The position numbers were made by a program, and so were the translations under genes. 64,000 bases of DNA from Brachionus rotundiformis (Eukaryota; Rotifera; Eurotatoria; Ploima; Brachionidae): NCBI GenBank assembly GCA_016802295.1, contig JAESIW010000109.1, forward strand, positions 895,467 through 959,466. The letters are read 5' to 3'. This document shows positions 23,990-36,384 of the stretch, in pieces (the first letter of the stretch is position 1; every line of letters starts with the position of its first letter). Below the pieces are notes generated by a model. It made no database searches. It was not told the origin of the DNA and was given only the letters and a program-made list of their open reading frames with translations.

Positions 23990-26900
23990 GTCAAATATTT
24001 TTCAAGTCATATATTTTTAAGTTTATTTTAATAATTTTAAAAATTTTTCTTAATTATAAATTTTTTTTTGGTGACTGACATTAATTTAAAATAGTGCAAG
24101 TTTGGAAGAAACAAATTTTTGGTTTATTTTTAATAAAAAAGTGTATGATATGATTATGAATTGTTTATTTAATTTAAATAAAGTATCGAATTATTTTAAA
24201 TTTTAAGTTTTTTTTTTATATAATTTTTGTGTAAATATTATCTTGATTTTATCGTTTTTTTTTCTATTGTTACAATAAATATTTAAAAAATTAAATTTGT
24301 TTTTTATGAGTTTATGTTAGATAATCGATTTCTAGTGATTTTTATCTCAAGTTCTTCTTTACCAGAGGTATTCTACAAGTTAGAATTAGGTCGGGTAAAA
24401 GGAAAATAATTTAATTTTTTATCTTCAGTAGTTTTCGTTTTAGTTTAGATAATAAGAAAAAAGGGTCAAACTGCTGAGAAATAAAGTAAACAAAATACTT
24501 TGGAATGATAAAAGAGCCAAGTTATAATTATCAAAATTGAAGATCTTTATCAAAAATTATCTAAAAATAAATCATAAAAATTCAAAAATAATAAGCATTC
24601 ATTTTTGAAAATTAAACAAAACTACCATCAAGTAATTTAAATTTTAATTTAAGCATTTTTATAGTATTAATATTAGTTTTGATTAAAATTCAAATTAAAA
24701 AAAGACTTTTGATAAAATTTTATACAAAAAGAAATTTTTTTTAACAAAGATTTTTTGCATCAATTTAATTATTTGTTAAAATAAACGATTAGATATAGAA
24801 AAATTTAACCAAAATCTTGTCGAAAGTCTCTTTAAATAAAAATTTTGTAATTTTATATAAAAAAAAAGTTGTAAACCACATAAATCAATATCTTAACCAT
24901 TTTTGTATCCTGAGCCTGTCGAGTGGAAGAAAGCTTTTTGGCTTTCTTTTGAAAGTATCATAATTTTCTTCTTCTTACACATTTTTTAGATAAGCCGACT
25001 ATCTTAGCTCTCTATCTTTTAATTATAGTTTTACTTTTGAAAAGACTTATTATCTGAAATCTCATTTCATAAGAAACGCTTTTAATCCTTTCTTTTCTAA
25101 CCTAATTTTTGAACTTACTGAGTCTAAAGATTCAAAAACTTTGATTTGAAGCACTAAAAGGTAGAAATAATCAAAAAAACGTATTCCAATTTATAAACTT
25201 TTATTAGATTTTTAAGAGTGTTAGCAAGATATTTGTTAAAAAAAATTTTTGTAATTAATTTTTAGATTTTAATTAGCTTTAATTCAATTTTGAGTAAGAA
25301 GCGAGTGCGCTAAACTTTTGTTTAAAAAATAAAAATTTTGCCATACAAACAACCAATTTGGTTTTATATTTAAAAATCATGTTGCTAGAATTTTTTATCT
25401 ATTAAACATACGATATTCAGCTAGGAAAATAATTTGCAAAAATATGCTACTAATTTAATACAAATATAATTAGAATAATCAAATTTTACTTTATAATAAT
25501 CTAAAGTCAATAAATTAAATTTTATTTATTTGAATGCATATTTTTCCTAAGAGAACATCTTAAATTCAAATTAAAGTAAAATCATTTAAATATAAATCAG
25601 TTCTGCAAAAATTATCGTTTTGGCTGTGACTTAATTTGCTATAAATTTATTCTTAAAATTCTAATTTTTCCAAAAATTCTAGAATAACTAAGAAGATAGC
25701 CGTGAAAAATTTTTTTATAATTGAATATAATTGAACAACTTGGCTTGAGTATAATTTTATTATTAATATACTATGTATATAAATTATTATCAAAAATTTA
25801 ATATGGTTGTACTGAACGAAAAATCATAACTCAATCGCCATGTTAAAAGATATTTGTACGAGAATTGGTGGTGACTCATATTATTTTATTAACAAAAATA
25901 TTTAAAAAAGACATGACAAAGTTATTTGAAAATAAAAACTGATTAGTTGGTAAAAACTTAATTAGAAATTAAAGTTTTAAAAATTTTTTTGCGTTGCTAT
26001 GTTTACCATTCAATTTTTTCATTGCAGGAATTCAAAAATAAAGCTGGTATGGTAAAAGTCGTGGAAATGGTATTTGGTGTGACAGCTCAAAGCTTCAAGA
26101 AACTGACTAAAACCAAAAGACTTGAGTTTCTAATCTGAAAAGATCTAATTAAAAGACTATAAGAGAGGATTTGATTTAAAATAATAAATGGACACCAAGT
26201 TATTTAGAAAATGGTTTTAACTTATTCTCCTAACCAATATTTTAATTTGAGAAATCATGATAAATGCATTTATAGAGAATAAGTGAAATGCAAAAATATT
26301 GATTCTAATAAATCAAGTTGTTTGGAACAATCTAGCCCTGAAAATTGTAGACACCGAAGATTTTTAAAGATGACTTAGAAAAATGGCTTAGCGAATTGTT
26401 ATTACTCCAAAGAATGCTTACCCAATTTGGTGCCATTATTTACTGTTTGAATTTGGTAGATTAATTTTTTTTTTATTTAATGGAACAACATCTTACCTGG
26501 CTTAAATATTAAAATTATGATTTAAATTAATAGATACAGAATGTTCTTTGTTCAAATTATCAATTCATTTTTTTAAAGATGTTTTCTTATTTAATTTAAA
26601 ATTTATCAGATTATTAGATGCTAATTTATTGCTGTACTTGATGATATATAATAAAACTAATATTTTCTAAAAAAACAAATAAACCTCAGTACATTTATTT
26701 ATTGTATAAGATATTACATTTTTAATGCGACTCTAATATCAAGTCAATCTAACATTTTAAATATTTGATCAAAATTTTGTTAATGCCAAAGTTATGATTT
26801 TATTTTTATTATTTTAACAACCATGTTGTCTCATTTAAACATTAAAAAAATTTGGATAAAAATCTCAACCAAGATTTCAAAGCAAATAGATAATTATTTT

Positions 26901-27151
26901 TAATTTTTTCTATCAAACAGTGACTAGCACTAGGTAAATTTTATTCCATTGTCGTAATAAACTAAATAGAACATGATATAGCTAAAAAAACTGGAAAAAA
27001 TATTAAACTATCATATTTGCTTAAGAAACAATGACTTAAATGATGAATCAAAATTTACTTATATTAGGCTTAAAAAATAAATTCATGGTGTTTTATTAGA
27101 ATCAAATTTAATGTACTTAAAATCAATTTTTTTTCATTAAAATAAAATAAA
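23990..27151. other. Non-coding intergenic stretch
   Basis: Contains the nab 3' UTR at the left. No further gene supported. Short patches near 26030-26100 and 26340-26450 are less AT-rich but could not be identified. Confidence 0.45.
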
Positions 27152-30100
27152 ATGAAAATTTTTTTTCTATTTTTTGTGATTAAATGTGCTATAAGCTTGG
27201 CACCAACTGAAAATTTTACCAACAAAAAGACATTAATATCACCTGATTTACTCACTTTATTTTGGAAATATGACACATTGGAAATCACTTTTGAAATTCA
27301 TTTCAAACACTCCAAATGGGCCATGTTTGGAATCTATGGTGGTGAATTTTCGGATGTTGTTGTTGCATGGCTAAACAATGATCGAACTGGACACTTTTCT
27401 GATCAAAAACTTTTGCCAAACAATGATTTAATTCTTGATTCGAAGCACAATTGGATGCTTCTTGACGCTTTCAATCAAAATGGAACCAACATATTTAAAT
27501 TCAAGCGTTTTATTAAATTAACATGCAAAAATAATTCACTCGAAGATTTGGACATTCAACCAGGCTTGGTAAGTGTTGTCTTTTCGACTGGAAACAACAC
27601 TGATCCATTGACAGTTTCGAATATAAATAAAAATGAATTAGAATTAATAAATACGGCAGATGGACCGTACAGTTGTCCATTACCGACAAAAAATCCAGTA
27701 CTAAATTCAAAACCATCTGAAAACTATACCAATTTTTTTGAGCTAATTCCAGGTGTTTACAACCTTTATTGGAATTATACAGAGACAGAGGTAATATTCG
27801 AAATTCATTGTAAAACAAGTGGTTGGGTTGGCTTTGGTTTTAGTCCAAATGGAGGTATGGATAAAAGTGATGTGGTCGTTGGATGGATCTCAAATGGAAA
27901 AACTAATTTCACTGATCGACACATTAATGTTCGCTCTGTGCTAATTGACCAAAAGCAAGATTGGCATTTGCTCAAATCATATGAACTAGATGGAGTTACT
28001 GTATTCAAATTTAAGAGAGACATCAAACTTTGTGGCCCAGATGACTCAATTATAGAAAAAGGAACCCCCAATGTCATTTATGCATTTGGGGAAAGCGACC
28101 CCTTGCCTGGAGAAGATATTAAATACCACAACCTGAACAGAGGCTCGACTCGAATTAATTTAATAACTTCATCTAAGACTAATGTCCAACAAGATGAGCC
28201 TGATTCGGAAATTCTTGATATAGATATCAAAAATTTAGTTTTGCCAAAGCAAGACACCTATTATTACTGTAAAGGTTTCAAAATTCCTAATTTGACTCAA
28301 AAGCGCCACATTTATAAATATGAATTCATATTTCCTGAGATAAATTATCAAAGAATGCATCATTCCTTGCTGTACGAATGTCAGCTTGGATATAATGGAG
28401 AAAATCCCAAATATGAAGATGGTGAATGCTACTCTAGTTCCATAAAAGGAAAGTATTGTCAAGTAATTTCGCTAGGTTGGGCAGTAGGAGGCGAAAGGGT
28501 GTTTTATTTTCCGGAAGATGCAGGTTATCCCATTGGAGGCGACACAGATTATTCTTATTTGGTACTGGAATTGCACTATGACAATCCCAATTTAGATATT
28601 GGTTTCATCCAAAAAGCTTCCTTGAGGTTTCACATGACCAAAAACCTAAGACCTAAGGAATTAGGTTATTTATTGATTAAAAAAAATTTAAAAAGTAAAA
28701 TATTTGAGAATTCTTTTAGGTGTTCTTACACTTGGTACCGACTCAAGTCCGTATGCAATAGCCATACCACCTAAAATGGACAAACTAGCCTTAAAGTCTT
28801 ACTGTTTCAATGATTGCTTAAATGAAGTAAATTTTTAAATTTTATTCTATTTTAATTTTTATGTAGATACAGAAAGTGTAAAATTTTCTAAATTTAACAA
28901 TTTTAAGAGATATACTACTGGTTCGACAAATTACCACTCTTTATGAATAAAGATTAATTAATTTATTAACAGTTTTATGAAACATAGACATTTATTTTTA
29001 GAAAAAAAATTAGGCCGAGTCTTGGCTGATTGGAACAAATACTTAGCCCTTCCTTTCAGTCACATGACTTCATAATTGTTAAGATTGAAATTAAAATTTA
29101 AAAAAATTTAAATTAAAAAATTAAACAATATAAAATTAAGAATAAATAATTGTTAAGTGTGAAAACATGAATATTGTGATTTCAAAAAAAAACAGAACAA
29201 AAATACTTCCTATTTTGATAAATTAAAATTTACTAAAATAAGAATATAAAACCAAATATAAAAATATTATTTTCTTTTTTTTAGGTAAACAAAATCAAAA
29301 ATCAATTTAAGTTCTATTGATGCTTTACTTTGTGTCTTTTATCTAAATTAGAAAAATTATTTCAGGCAAAAAAGATGCAACAAAGTATGTTGCACAATGT
29401 CGCGGTACTTTTTTAAACATATTTTATTTAAGTAAATTTTAATTTATCAAAATAGGAAGTATTTTTGTTCTGTTTGTTTTTGAAATTCACAATACCGAAA
29501 ACATGCTCATAATGATGCTTTTTCAGTGAGAAATTAATTTTAAAATTAAGTCTATTGCCGATTTATATTTTCCTTGTTTAATTTGGCAATGATTTGAGAC
29601 GTATAATCTATATTTTACATGTCCTATTTTTAATTGATATAAGATAGACCAAATAGTAAAAATCAAAAATTAAATAAAGTAAAAGTTATAAATTTTTTAT
29701 TAAAAAAATTGTTCAAAATAATTAAAGTTAATTTTTTTGGTGCAATGTTGCTTATCTGTGTTAATTTAATATAATTAAAATTCTAGCATCATGGATATTA
29801 ATAAAAAACAAAGATAAATTAAAAATTTTTCATAAATTGTATTACTTCAATTTGAAAAAATTTATAGATTTTTTCATTATTGCCATACCAATAGTTTGCC
29901 AAGGTTTTTGTTGCCGACAAATAGTTTTTTTAGAGTATAATTGGTATATTGACTTTTAGATAAGGTTAAGTAAATAAGATTGATATAGGTTGTTTTTTTT
30001 TTAATTTTATTTTTTTATTAAACAATTAAACTACATAATTAATAGCACAATCAAGGCCTGAGTTTAAAAAATGTTGGTTGTGGAAATATTTGAACAGGAC

Positions 30101-31171
30101 GAATAAATGAAATAAGATAGTATATATTTAGAGTAAAGATTTAAATTAAAAACGTTATTCAGAATAATTGAATTATAAAAATTAATTTAAATTGTAGAAA
30201 ATGATCGCTGCAATAACGATGAGACTTATTATTTTTTCAACTAAAACATCAAGATTTTCATAGGACTGTAGATCATAATAACGATTTTCTTTGAATCCTT
30301 TCCAATTTTTACTTAAATCTTATTTTTTAAATTCAATTAAATATTTGAAGATAATATATGTATAATAATTGAAATTAATGTAAAATTTTATCTCTGTCCA
30401 AATAAAATATTTTTTTTCCACATAAGAAATTGCTAAACCAAGACATAAACATAATTTCAGCTAATCCTCATACACATCTAAGTGGATTGGAAGTTTCGAC
30501 CAAAATAATCAGAAATGGCAAAGATATTGGTTATCTTTTTCGAAATGAATATTATGATTTTAATTATCAAAACACTTATATTCTCAATCCAACAGTTAGA
30601 ATTACTAAAGTAGAGTGAAATAAAATATTTGTGACCAATTTATAAATAAAAACTAAAGGAAGATGAGCTTATTACTGAATGTGTCTACCAGACCAAAGAC
30701 AGATCGAGTTTTACTTTTGGTGGTCTAGGAACCAGACAAGAAATGTGCTATCACTTTTTGACTTATTACCCACGACAAAATAAATTCAAACAATGCCTCA
30801 GTGTTCCAAACGGTGAAAGCTATTATGAGTTGATTCAAACTTTGAACAAAACTGAAGATCTAAAATTACCTGAGATCAATTTGGATACATTTTACTCAAC
30901 ATTATTGAAAATGTATGATTTATTGGATAAAAAAAACACCACTACTGACCTGAGAGATATATTCAAGAAGTTTTATGAAAGCACTAGTGTGACAGAGATT
31001 TGCAACCAATTCACCGATAACAAACATGACCAAATCAAAATATCCAATCCTTATCTTGAACCTAATCCATGTAAAGAGATTCCTCAAAATGAATCCAAAT
31101 TATCTGACTTAACGAATTTGATTGTCAATTTTTTCAAATTTATTTTTAATTTTTTGAAAGGAATATTTTAA
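27152..31171 (+). CDS. DOMON-DOMON copper type II monooxygenase (MOXD1/DBH-like)
   Basis: Exons 27152-28664, 28720-28826, 30427-30609 and 30659-31171, total 771 residues. A signal peptide (1-16, KIFFLFFVIKCAIS) is followed by two DOMON domains (about 25-165 and 185-340), then the two-lobed copper monooxygenase core of the dopamine beta-hydroxylase/MOXD family, which hydroxylates small amines or related substrates in the secretory pathway. Copper ligands are all present: His403-His404 (RMHHSLLYEC) and His475 (LELHYDNP) for the first copper; His555 and His557 (HTHLSG) and Met630 (RQEMC) for the second. The C-terminus ends in a hydrophobic stretch (LIVNFFKFIFNFLKGIF) that may anchor it. MOXD1 and DBH have one DOMON domain; this has two, which accounts for the extra length. 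The 1.6-kb third intron contains a foldback element. Substrate cannot be predicted. Confidence 0.88.
28827..30426 (+). other. Long intron of the monooxygenase gene
   Basis: 1600-bp intron, far longer than the others in this gene (49-55 bp). It holds the inverted-repeat element at 29173-29493; nothing else recognised. Confidence 0.7.
29173..29493. mobile_element. Foldback/MITE-like element with about 62-bp inverted repeats
   Basis: Bases 29173-29234 and 29431-29493 are near-perfect reverse complements (outer end ATTGTGA, inner part including CAGAACAAAAATACTTCC). The loop is about 196 bp and non-coding. Likely a non-autonomous transposon; unrelated by eye to the elements at 4756 or 51287. Confidence 0.75.
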
Positions 31172-32030
31172 AAAAACATAATTATAATACACCTTTATTT
31201 TAGCTTATATTTAAATAATATTTTAAAACTAATTAGCTATTTTTTAAAATAAAAATTATTTATCTGGATTTTTAATAAATAGATAATTTTGAATTTATTC
31301 TTAGTTTGTCTCAAATTTATTTCTGGAACAAAACTGAGTTGGTAAGCAATCTGGTGAAAAATTTAATTTGAAATTTTTGGTCAAAAATGCTCTTGTTTAA
31401 TTCCAAATTTAGACAGAGATGCTTCAGCATTCTAATTAAATTGTTTTACATTTGCCTTGTTTAAGTTTTTTGGTCAAGGAGAAAAAAAAGGCATCTATTG
31501 GCAAATGCCTTTGAATTTATGGAAAGTATTGGTATGGCTTTAAAAGAAATTAGACTCGTAGAGATCAATTGGAAATTTAATGGATAGAATTGACTGGGTC
31601 TGTGAAGCATAGAAGTTTTCAATGAGTAAAAAATACAAGAAAAGAATGAAAGAATGAATTATTTTTAATTTTTTCTAAAAATAAGGTTTGATTAAATTTA
31701 ATAATTATCAAAAATTTTGAAAATAAATATGCCAATATATTTTCATTTTTATGGTTTATTAATTTATTAATATTTTAGTATTTCGATGTCTATTGATAGG
31801 TAAAATTAATTTTAAAAACACACAAGTTTAATGGCTAGCCTAAAAAAATAAATAAGTTAAATTAATTAAATAAAATTTAATAAATAAATTTTTTTTTAAA
31901 TTTTTTAAGAATCAGACTATTGTGAAATGCAATAAAAAATGCATTATTAATTCATCACATGATATAAACTTAATTTCAACAAATTAAATATTTATCAAAT
32001 TTTAAATTTTGTTATTTAATATTTTATGTG
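31172..32030. other. Non-coding intergenic stretch
   Basis: Contains the monooxygenase 3' UTR and the promoter region of the synthetase. No gene or repeat recognised. Confidence 0.45.
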
Positions 32031-34095
32031 ATGTCTCATTGGAAAAGAAATATATCTCTAAAAGTAAAGATAATATTTGAAATTTGATCACAAGATTTAA
32101 ATAAGAGGTTTTTTTATTAATAATAAGATTTTCGATAAACTGAAACAATTTGGACTGGAAAATGGTGAAAATTTGTCCAAAATAATTCAGTCGTCTACCA
32201 AAGTAAATCGTGTTGATAAATCGTCAAAAATTTTCGCCTTATTGACTTTAGATTTAAAACAAGTATCATCAAATATTCATTTAGAAGAATTTAAGTCACT
32301 TGAATTTAAATCTGATGATTATATTCAATCAATTAGACTAGATAGAAATAAAATAAGTATACAAATTAATCAGGGTCTATTCAAAAAAGAGGTGATTGGG
32401 AATATTTTTAAACAAAAATTTAACTATGGTTTCGAAAATGCCAATTTCGCATCTTGCAGAACAATCATTGAGTTTAGTTCACCTAACATCGCTAAGCCTC
32501 TGCACGCAGGACACATGAGATCAACTTTTTTAGGAAATTTTCTCAGTAACATTCATCAAAAACTCGGCCATAACGTGACCAAAATAAATTATCTTGGTGA
32601 CTGGGGCACTCAATATGGAATTTTAGCAGTTGGCTTCAAAAAATTTGGTTCTTACTTTGAACTAGAGCGAGCGCCTATCAAGCATTTACTGGATGTGTAT
32701 ATTAAGGCCAACCAGGATGAAAGTATCAAGTCAGAAGCCTTGGATTATTTTACCAAAATGGAAGAAAAAGATTCTGACTCTCTGAAAATGTGGACGCTGT
32801 TTAAAGAACTTAGTATTAAAGAATTAAAAACTGTCTATGAAGTAATTGAATTAATGTAGAATTTTTTATCTTTAAATTTGTTAAAGAAACTAAATGTTAA
32901 TTTTGATGTTTATGAGTCTGAATCTGAATATTATGAAATGGCCAAGGACTGTGTCCAAAAAATGATTGCAATTGGGCTAGCTGAAAAATTGTAAATTTTT
33001 CTACCATTGGAGCATTTAAATTAAAATTATTAATCGATTGTAGAAATAATAATGTTGTTCAAGCCAGTTTAGAGAATTATGATAAAAAATTTGTTATCCA
33101 GAAAAGTGATGGTTCTACTCTATACATTACCAGAGATATTGCGGCACTTTGCCAAAGAAAAACTAAATATGATTTTGAGAAAATAGTCTATGTTGTCGAT
33201 TCAAGTCAAAAAGACCATTTTACTAAACTTTATAAAACTGTTAAGTTGTTAGATAAGAAAATCTTAGGAAATTTGTAATTTTTTTAGTATTTCCTTGATC
33301 AATTAAAATATGGATACATTTTTGTTCAAGATCGTTTGAACAGTTTTACGTACCATTTGGTCGCATAACAAACATGAGCACCAGAAAAGGAAAAGTTGAG
33401 TTTTTAAGTGACTTGATCAATGAAGCCAAATTGGTTGCTTTTGAATCGATGGAATTTTCCAAGAGTAATTTAATTTTAAATTTACTTTAAAGAGAGGCAA
33501 ATTAGTTTATTGATTAGTAAAAAAGTTTATTTTTAAATAATCAGCTATTAAGTGAGATTTAAATTAAATACTTAATATTTAAGCAAAAAAAGAACTCGTC
33601 AATGCAGACCATGTTGCGCAAACAATTGGAAATTCCCATTTGATTGTTACCGATTTGGGTAAACCAAGACTGAAGGACTACGAATTTTCATGGAAAAATA
33701 TAGTTGCCAAAGATGACTCTGCTTACATGTGCCACTATGCTCACGCAAGACTTTCCAGTCTTTTGGCTAAATGTGAGCAAGAACTAAAACTAGTACCACA
33801 AATGGAAAACACCAACTTAGATCTATTGAGCAAGCAAAATGAGTTAACTTTAATACAACATTTGGCTAGATTTGAAGATGCTGTTTGGCAATCTTATCAA
33901 GAATACGAACCATATCATGTGGTCCAATACCTTTTTCAACTAGTCAGATTAACCAATATTTGTCTAAGAGATAATTATGTCATAAATGAGAGTGAAAATA
34001 TTGCCAAGGCAAGACTTTTACTTTACAGCTGTTCAAAGCAAGTTATTCAAAATTCATTTTCAATTTTAGGAATAAATCCTCTTGATTCTATTTGA
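32031..34095 (+). CDS. RARS2: Arginyl-tRNA synthetase, mitochondrial type
   Basis: Six exons: 32031-32063, 32128-32841, 32887-32990, 33044-33274, 33331-33464, 33584-34095, giving 575 residues (human RARS2 is about the same size). The enzyme charges tRNA-Arg. The class I signature is HAGH (residues 137-140) in the FSSPNIAKPLHAGHMRST block; the KMSKS-equivalent loop is MSTRKG in the fifth exon. An INYLGDWGTQYG block, a SDGSTLYITRD block, a YAHARLSSL anticodon-binding segment and a C-terminus ending LGINP also match RARS2. The first exon adds a short basic N-terminus (MSHWKRNISLK) suited to a mitochondrial targeting sequence, but it is chosen on splice phase alone and could be wrong. AATAAA at 34103-34108 is the probable poly(A) signal. 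The next gene starts only 96 bp downstream. Confidence 0.93.
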
Positions 34096-34191
34096 TAAAT
34101 TTAATAAAGTCTATTTAATAATATTAATAAATTTTGTCCTAGCGAACGGGTTAAAACTCGCTATGCTTAATTCTAATTAATAAAATAGTCT

Positions 34192-34876
34192 ATGGTTTGT
34201 TTTAAATTTAGAATGAAGTTGTTTTTTATGTTTTATTTTGTCTTATCTATTTTGATTTTGATTTGTTCGAGTCAATTAGAAGAAAACTCGACAAATGTTC
34301 CAAACTCAAGTACCTCACAAATGTCTTCATCTAATCCTTCAACCACTCTAACAACTACCACCATTCATTCAAAAACTGGTACAACAAGCTCGGACAATGA
34401 GTGCTCAAAATCAAATACAACTTGTGAAGAGTGCTTGTCAAACAAAAAATGTTTCTATTGTCTGGAAGATAACTCTTGTAAAATATATAAATTAGATGGT
34501 TTATTTCCAGAGGGATGCAAGGCCTCACAAGCGAGATGGTTCTCTTGTTCTGGTTAGAATAAAATCCCAAAGTAAAAAATACAAAATTAAATTTTATTCT
34601 TATTAAGTAAATTTTCAAGCGCTACTGATTGGTGTAGTGGCTGGGCTAGTGGTAATTTTGTTAATAATTGGATGCTGTCTTTGCTATTGTTGTAATAAAA
34701 CATGCAAAGCAATGAGTGACAATAGCATTCAAAGAGCTCAAAGAAAGATAAAAAAGCAAACAGATTTCATTAAGCAAAAGAATGCTGAAAGAAAGGCAGA
34801 CCGCCAGGCGAAGAATGACGCTATAAGAGTTAAATATGGTCTCAAGCCTAGTACTTACTCGGCTCTGGAAGACTAA
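34192..34876 (+). CDS. PTTG1IP: PTTG1IP-like single-pass membrane protein with PSI domain
   Basis: Two exons, 34192-34552 and 34620-34876 (phase 1), 205 residues from the first ATG or 198 from the ATG at 34213, which puts a signal peptide (MKLFFMFYFVLSILIL) at the very start. After a Ser/Thr-rich stretch comes a Cys-rich PSI domain (CSKSNTTCEECLSNKKCFYC ... ARWFSC), then a transmembrane segment in exon 2 (LLIGVVAGLVVILLIIG), a Cys-rich juxtamembrane CCLCYCC motif and a basic helical tail ending in NDAIRVKYGL. This layout is that of PTTG1IP (PBF), a membrane protein reported to bind securin. Family call good; function in this organism unknown. Confidence 0.85.
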
Positions 34877-35052
34877 GCCTCAAGATCAACTAATCATGAT
34901 TAATATCAGTATGTGTGATTTTTAAAACTGGCTTTTAAAAAACTAGTCAAAATTAAAATAAAATATTTTATTCTAAAAAAAGATAAGATTAAAATTTCTT
35001 TTTTAAGGACCTTATTTACTCTATGTGGAGCAATATTTTTGATTGTCACTCA

Positions 35053-35534
35053 AGTCGATCATTTGCCTTTACTTTTACTGCTCACCATGTAATTTCCATT
35101 TCGTATTGACATTGCTGGTTTTTCCCTAAAGTTTTTTATATCTTGATTTATGTTTCCTTGGTGTAGCACTTTGATTTCCAGACTGGTTTGAGCCTGATAA
35201 ATGCAATCTTTTAAAAGTCTTTTCTTAATGTCTTTATGCGTTCCCAGTAATGTACTTGTGATGCTTCTAAAGTATGTGAATTCACCCACACACTCAAGGT
35301 TAATACCATCTATGTTGATCGGAGTATCCAATTTGGTGTTTTAGCACCATTTATTTCGAGTTCAGTTGGTCTAGCGTTGTTCACCAAGTCATGCGTTTTT
35401 ATATACAGGTCCAGTTCTCTATTTGTTATTAGCACCAAATCATTTGCAGAGTCTAGATCTTCAAGCTTGTTGTTAACTGCCATTTTTGTGGGGTAGGAAC
35501 CACAAGAGCAAAGCAAGTTTCGCTCTTTAAACAA
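35053..35534 (-). mobile_element. Degenerate LINE reverse transcriptase remnant
   Basis: Two overlapping minus-strand frames join (one frameshift near 35325) into LEDLDSANDLVLIT (a decayed LEDLDFADDL catalytic box), then a NARPTELEINGAKT block and GEFTYFRSI..., all hallmarks of the same LINE family as the remnant at 7683-7910. The copy is internally deleted, since it jumps from the RT/thumb region to a 3' end resembling that remnant. ADD has become AND, so it is inactive. Confidence 0.75.
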
Positions 35535-35540
35535 AACATA

Positions 35541-36384
35541 AAATTCTAAAACACTATCTATCTAAATTTATGTTCAATTACCGTATTCCCTTGCAAATAA
35601 GCTTTATAAAATATTTAATCAACAAATAGAACCACAGTATACCCCTTGGGATAGGGGAACTTTTCATGGCATAATCAATCACAATTAAGAATAGTGTCAG
35701 AGAGAGTGTTAGAGAGAGAAAAGTTTATGATGTTCCTTACAGAAAATTATAAAATGTTAATTATATCAATATTTGATATAATTAAAGAATTAATTTTATG
35801 AGTTCTTCATTAAACTAGATAAACTTATAATAGTTAAAGAATTCAATTCATTAACACTCAAAACTCGGAGGGGTTTTTTGGACCCCTTGAGTTAATTTAT
35901 CTTTTGATTTTTATTCAATGAAAATAGGTTTATTTTGCAATAAAAATAAATTAATTTTAATATTTTTTGATTTTAATTATCGGATTGCAGAAAGAATTTT
36001 AAAAAATGATTAAATTTATTTAACCAAATACAAATAATAGTGTAAAGAGGCGAAAAAACTCATTCAGTGTTTGAGTGTTAATTAATAATTTAAATTTTTA
36101 CAAGTTTTTAAGGCATGAATAAATGACATTATAGGTATTCTAAATTGCTGTGGTATCCAAGATTTCAAACCATTTAAGATCTTAACCAATCTTGGACAAT
36201 TTTAAGCAAATCATAATTTAAATGAAAATTGCTGAATCTAAGGTTATTGAATGTAGGATTCGTGAGAGTTGCTTATTTGGTCTGTAAATGTAATTTATCC
36301 AGCAGAATAAAATCAAATTTTTTTTTAAATTTTTATTTCTTAAAATAAAAAAGATCTATAAAAAGTTTTTGAAAAATAAAATAA
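35541..36384. other. Intergenic stretch with an imperfect hairpin
   Basis: No gene supported. An imperfect hairpin at about 35867-35896 (AACTCGGAGGGG against CCCCTTGAGTT) and short complementary ends TTAACACTCAAA at about 35850 and 36080 hint at a small foldback element. Confidence 0.35.

Noticed and set aside
27513..28462. Three minus-strand frames of 75-101 codons
   Set aside because: Antisense shadows of the DOMON/monooxygenase exon.
32991..33043. Possible coding read-through giving NFSTIGAFKLKLLID in the synthetase
   Set aside because: Needs a frameshift; removing it as a 53-bp intron with GTAAAT donor and TTGTAG acceptor restores phase and the family alignment.
35867..35896. Hairpin followed by T-rich sequence, terminator-like
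   Set aside because: Rho-independent terminators are not expected in an animal genome; more likely part of a small foldback element.
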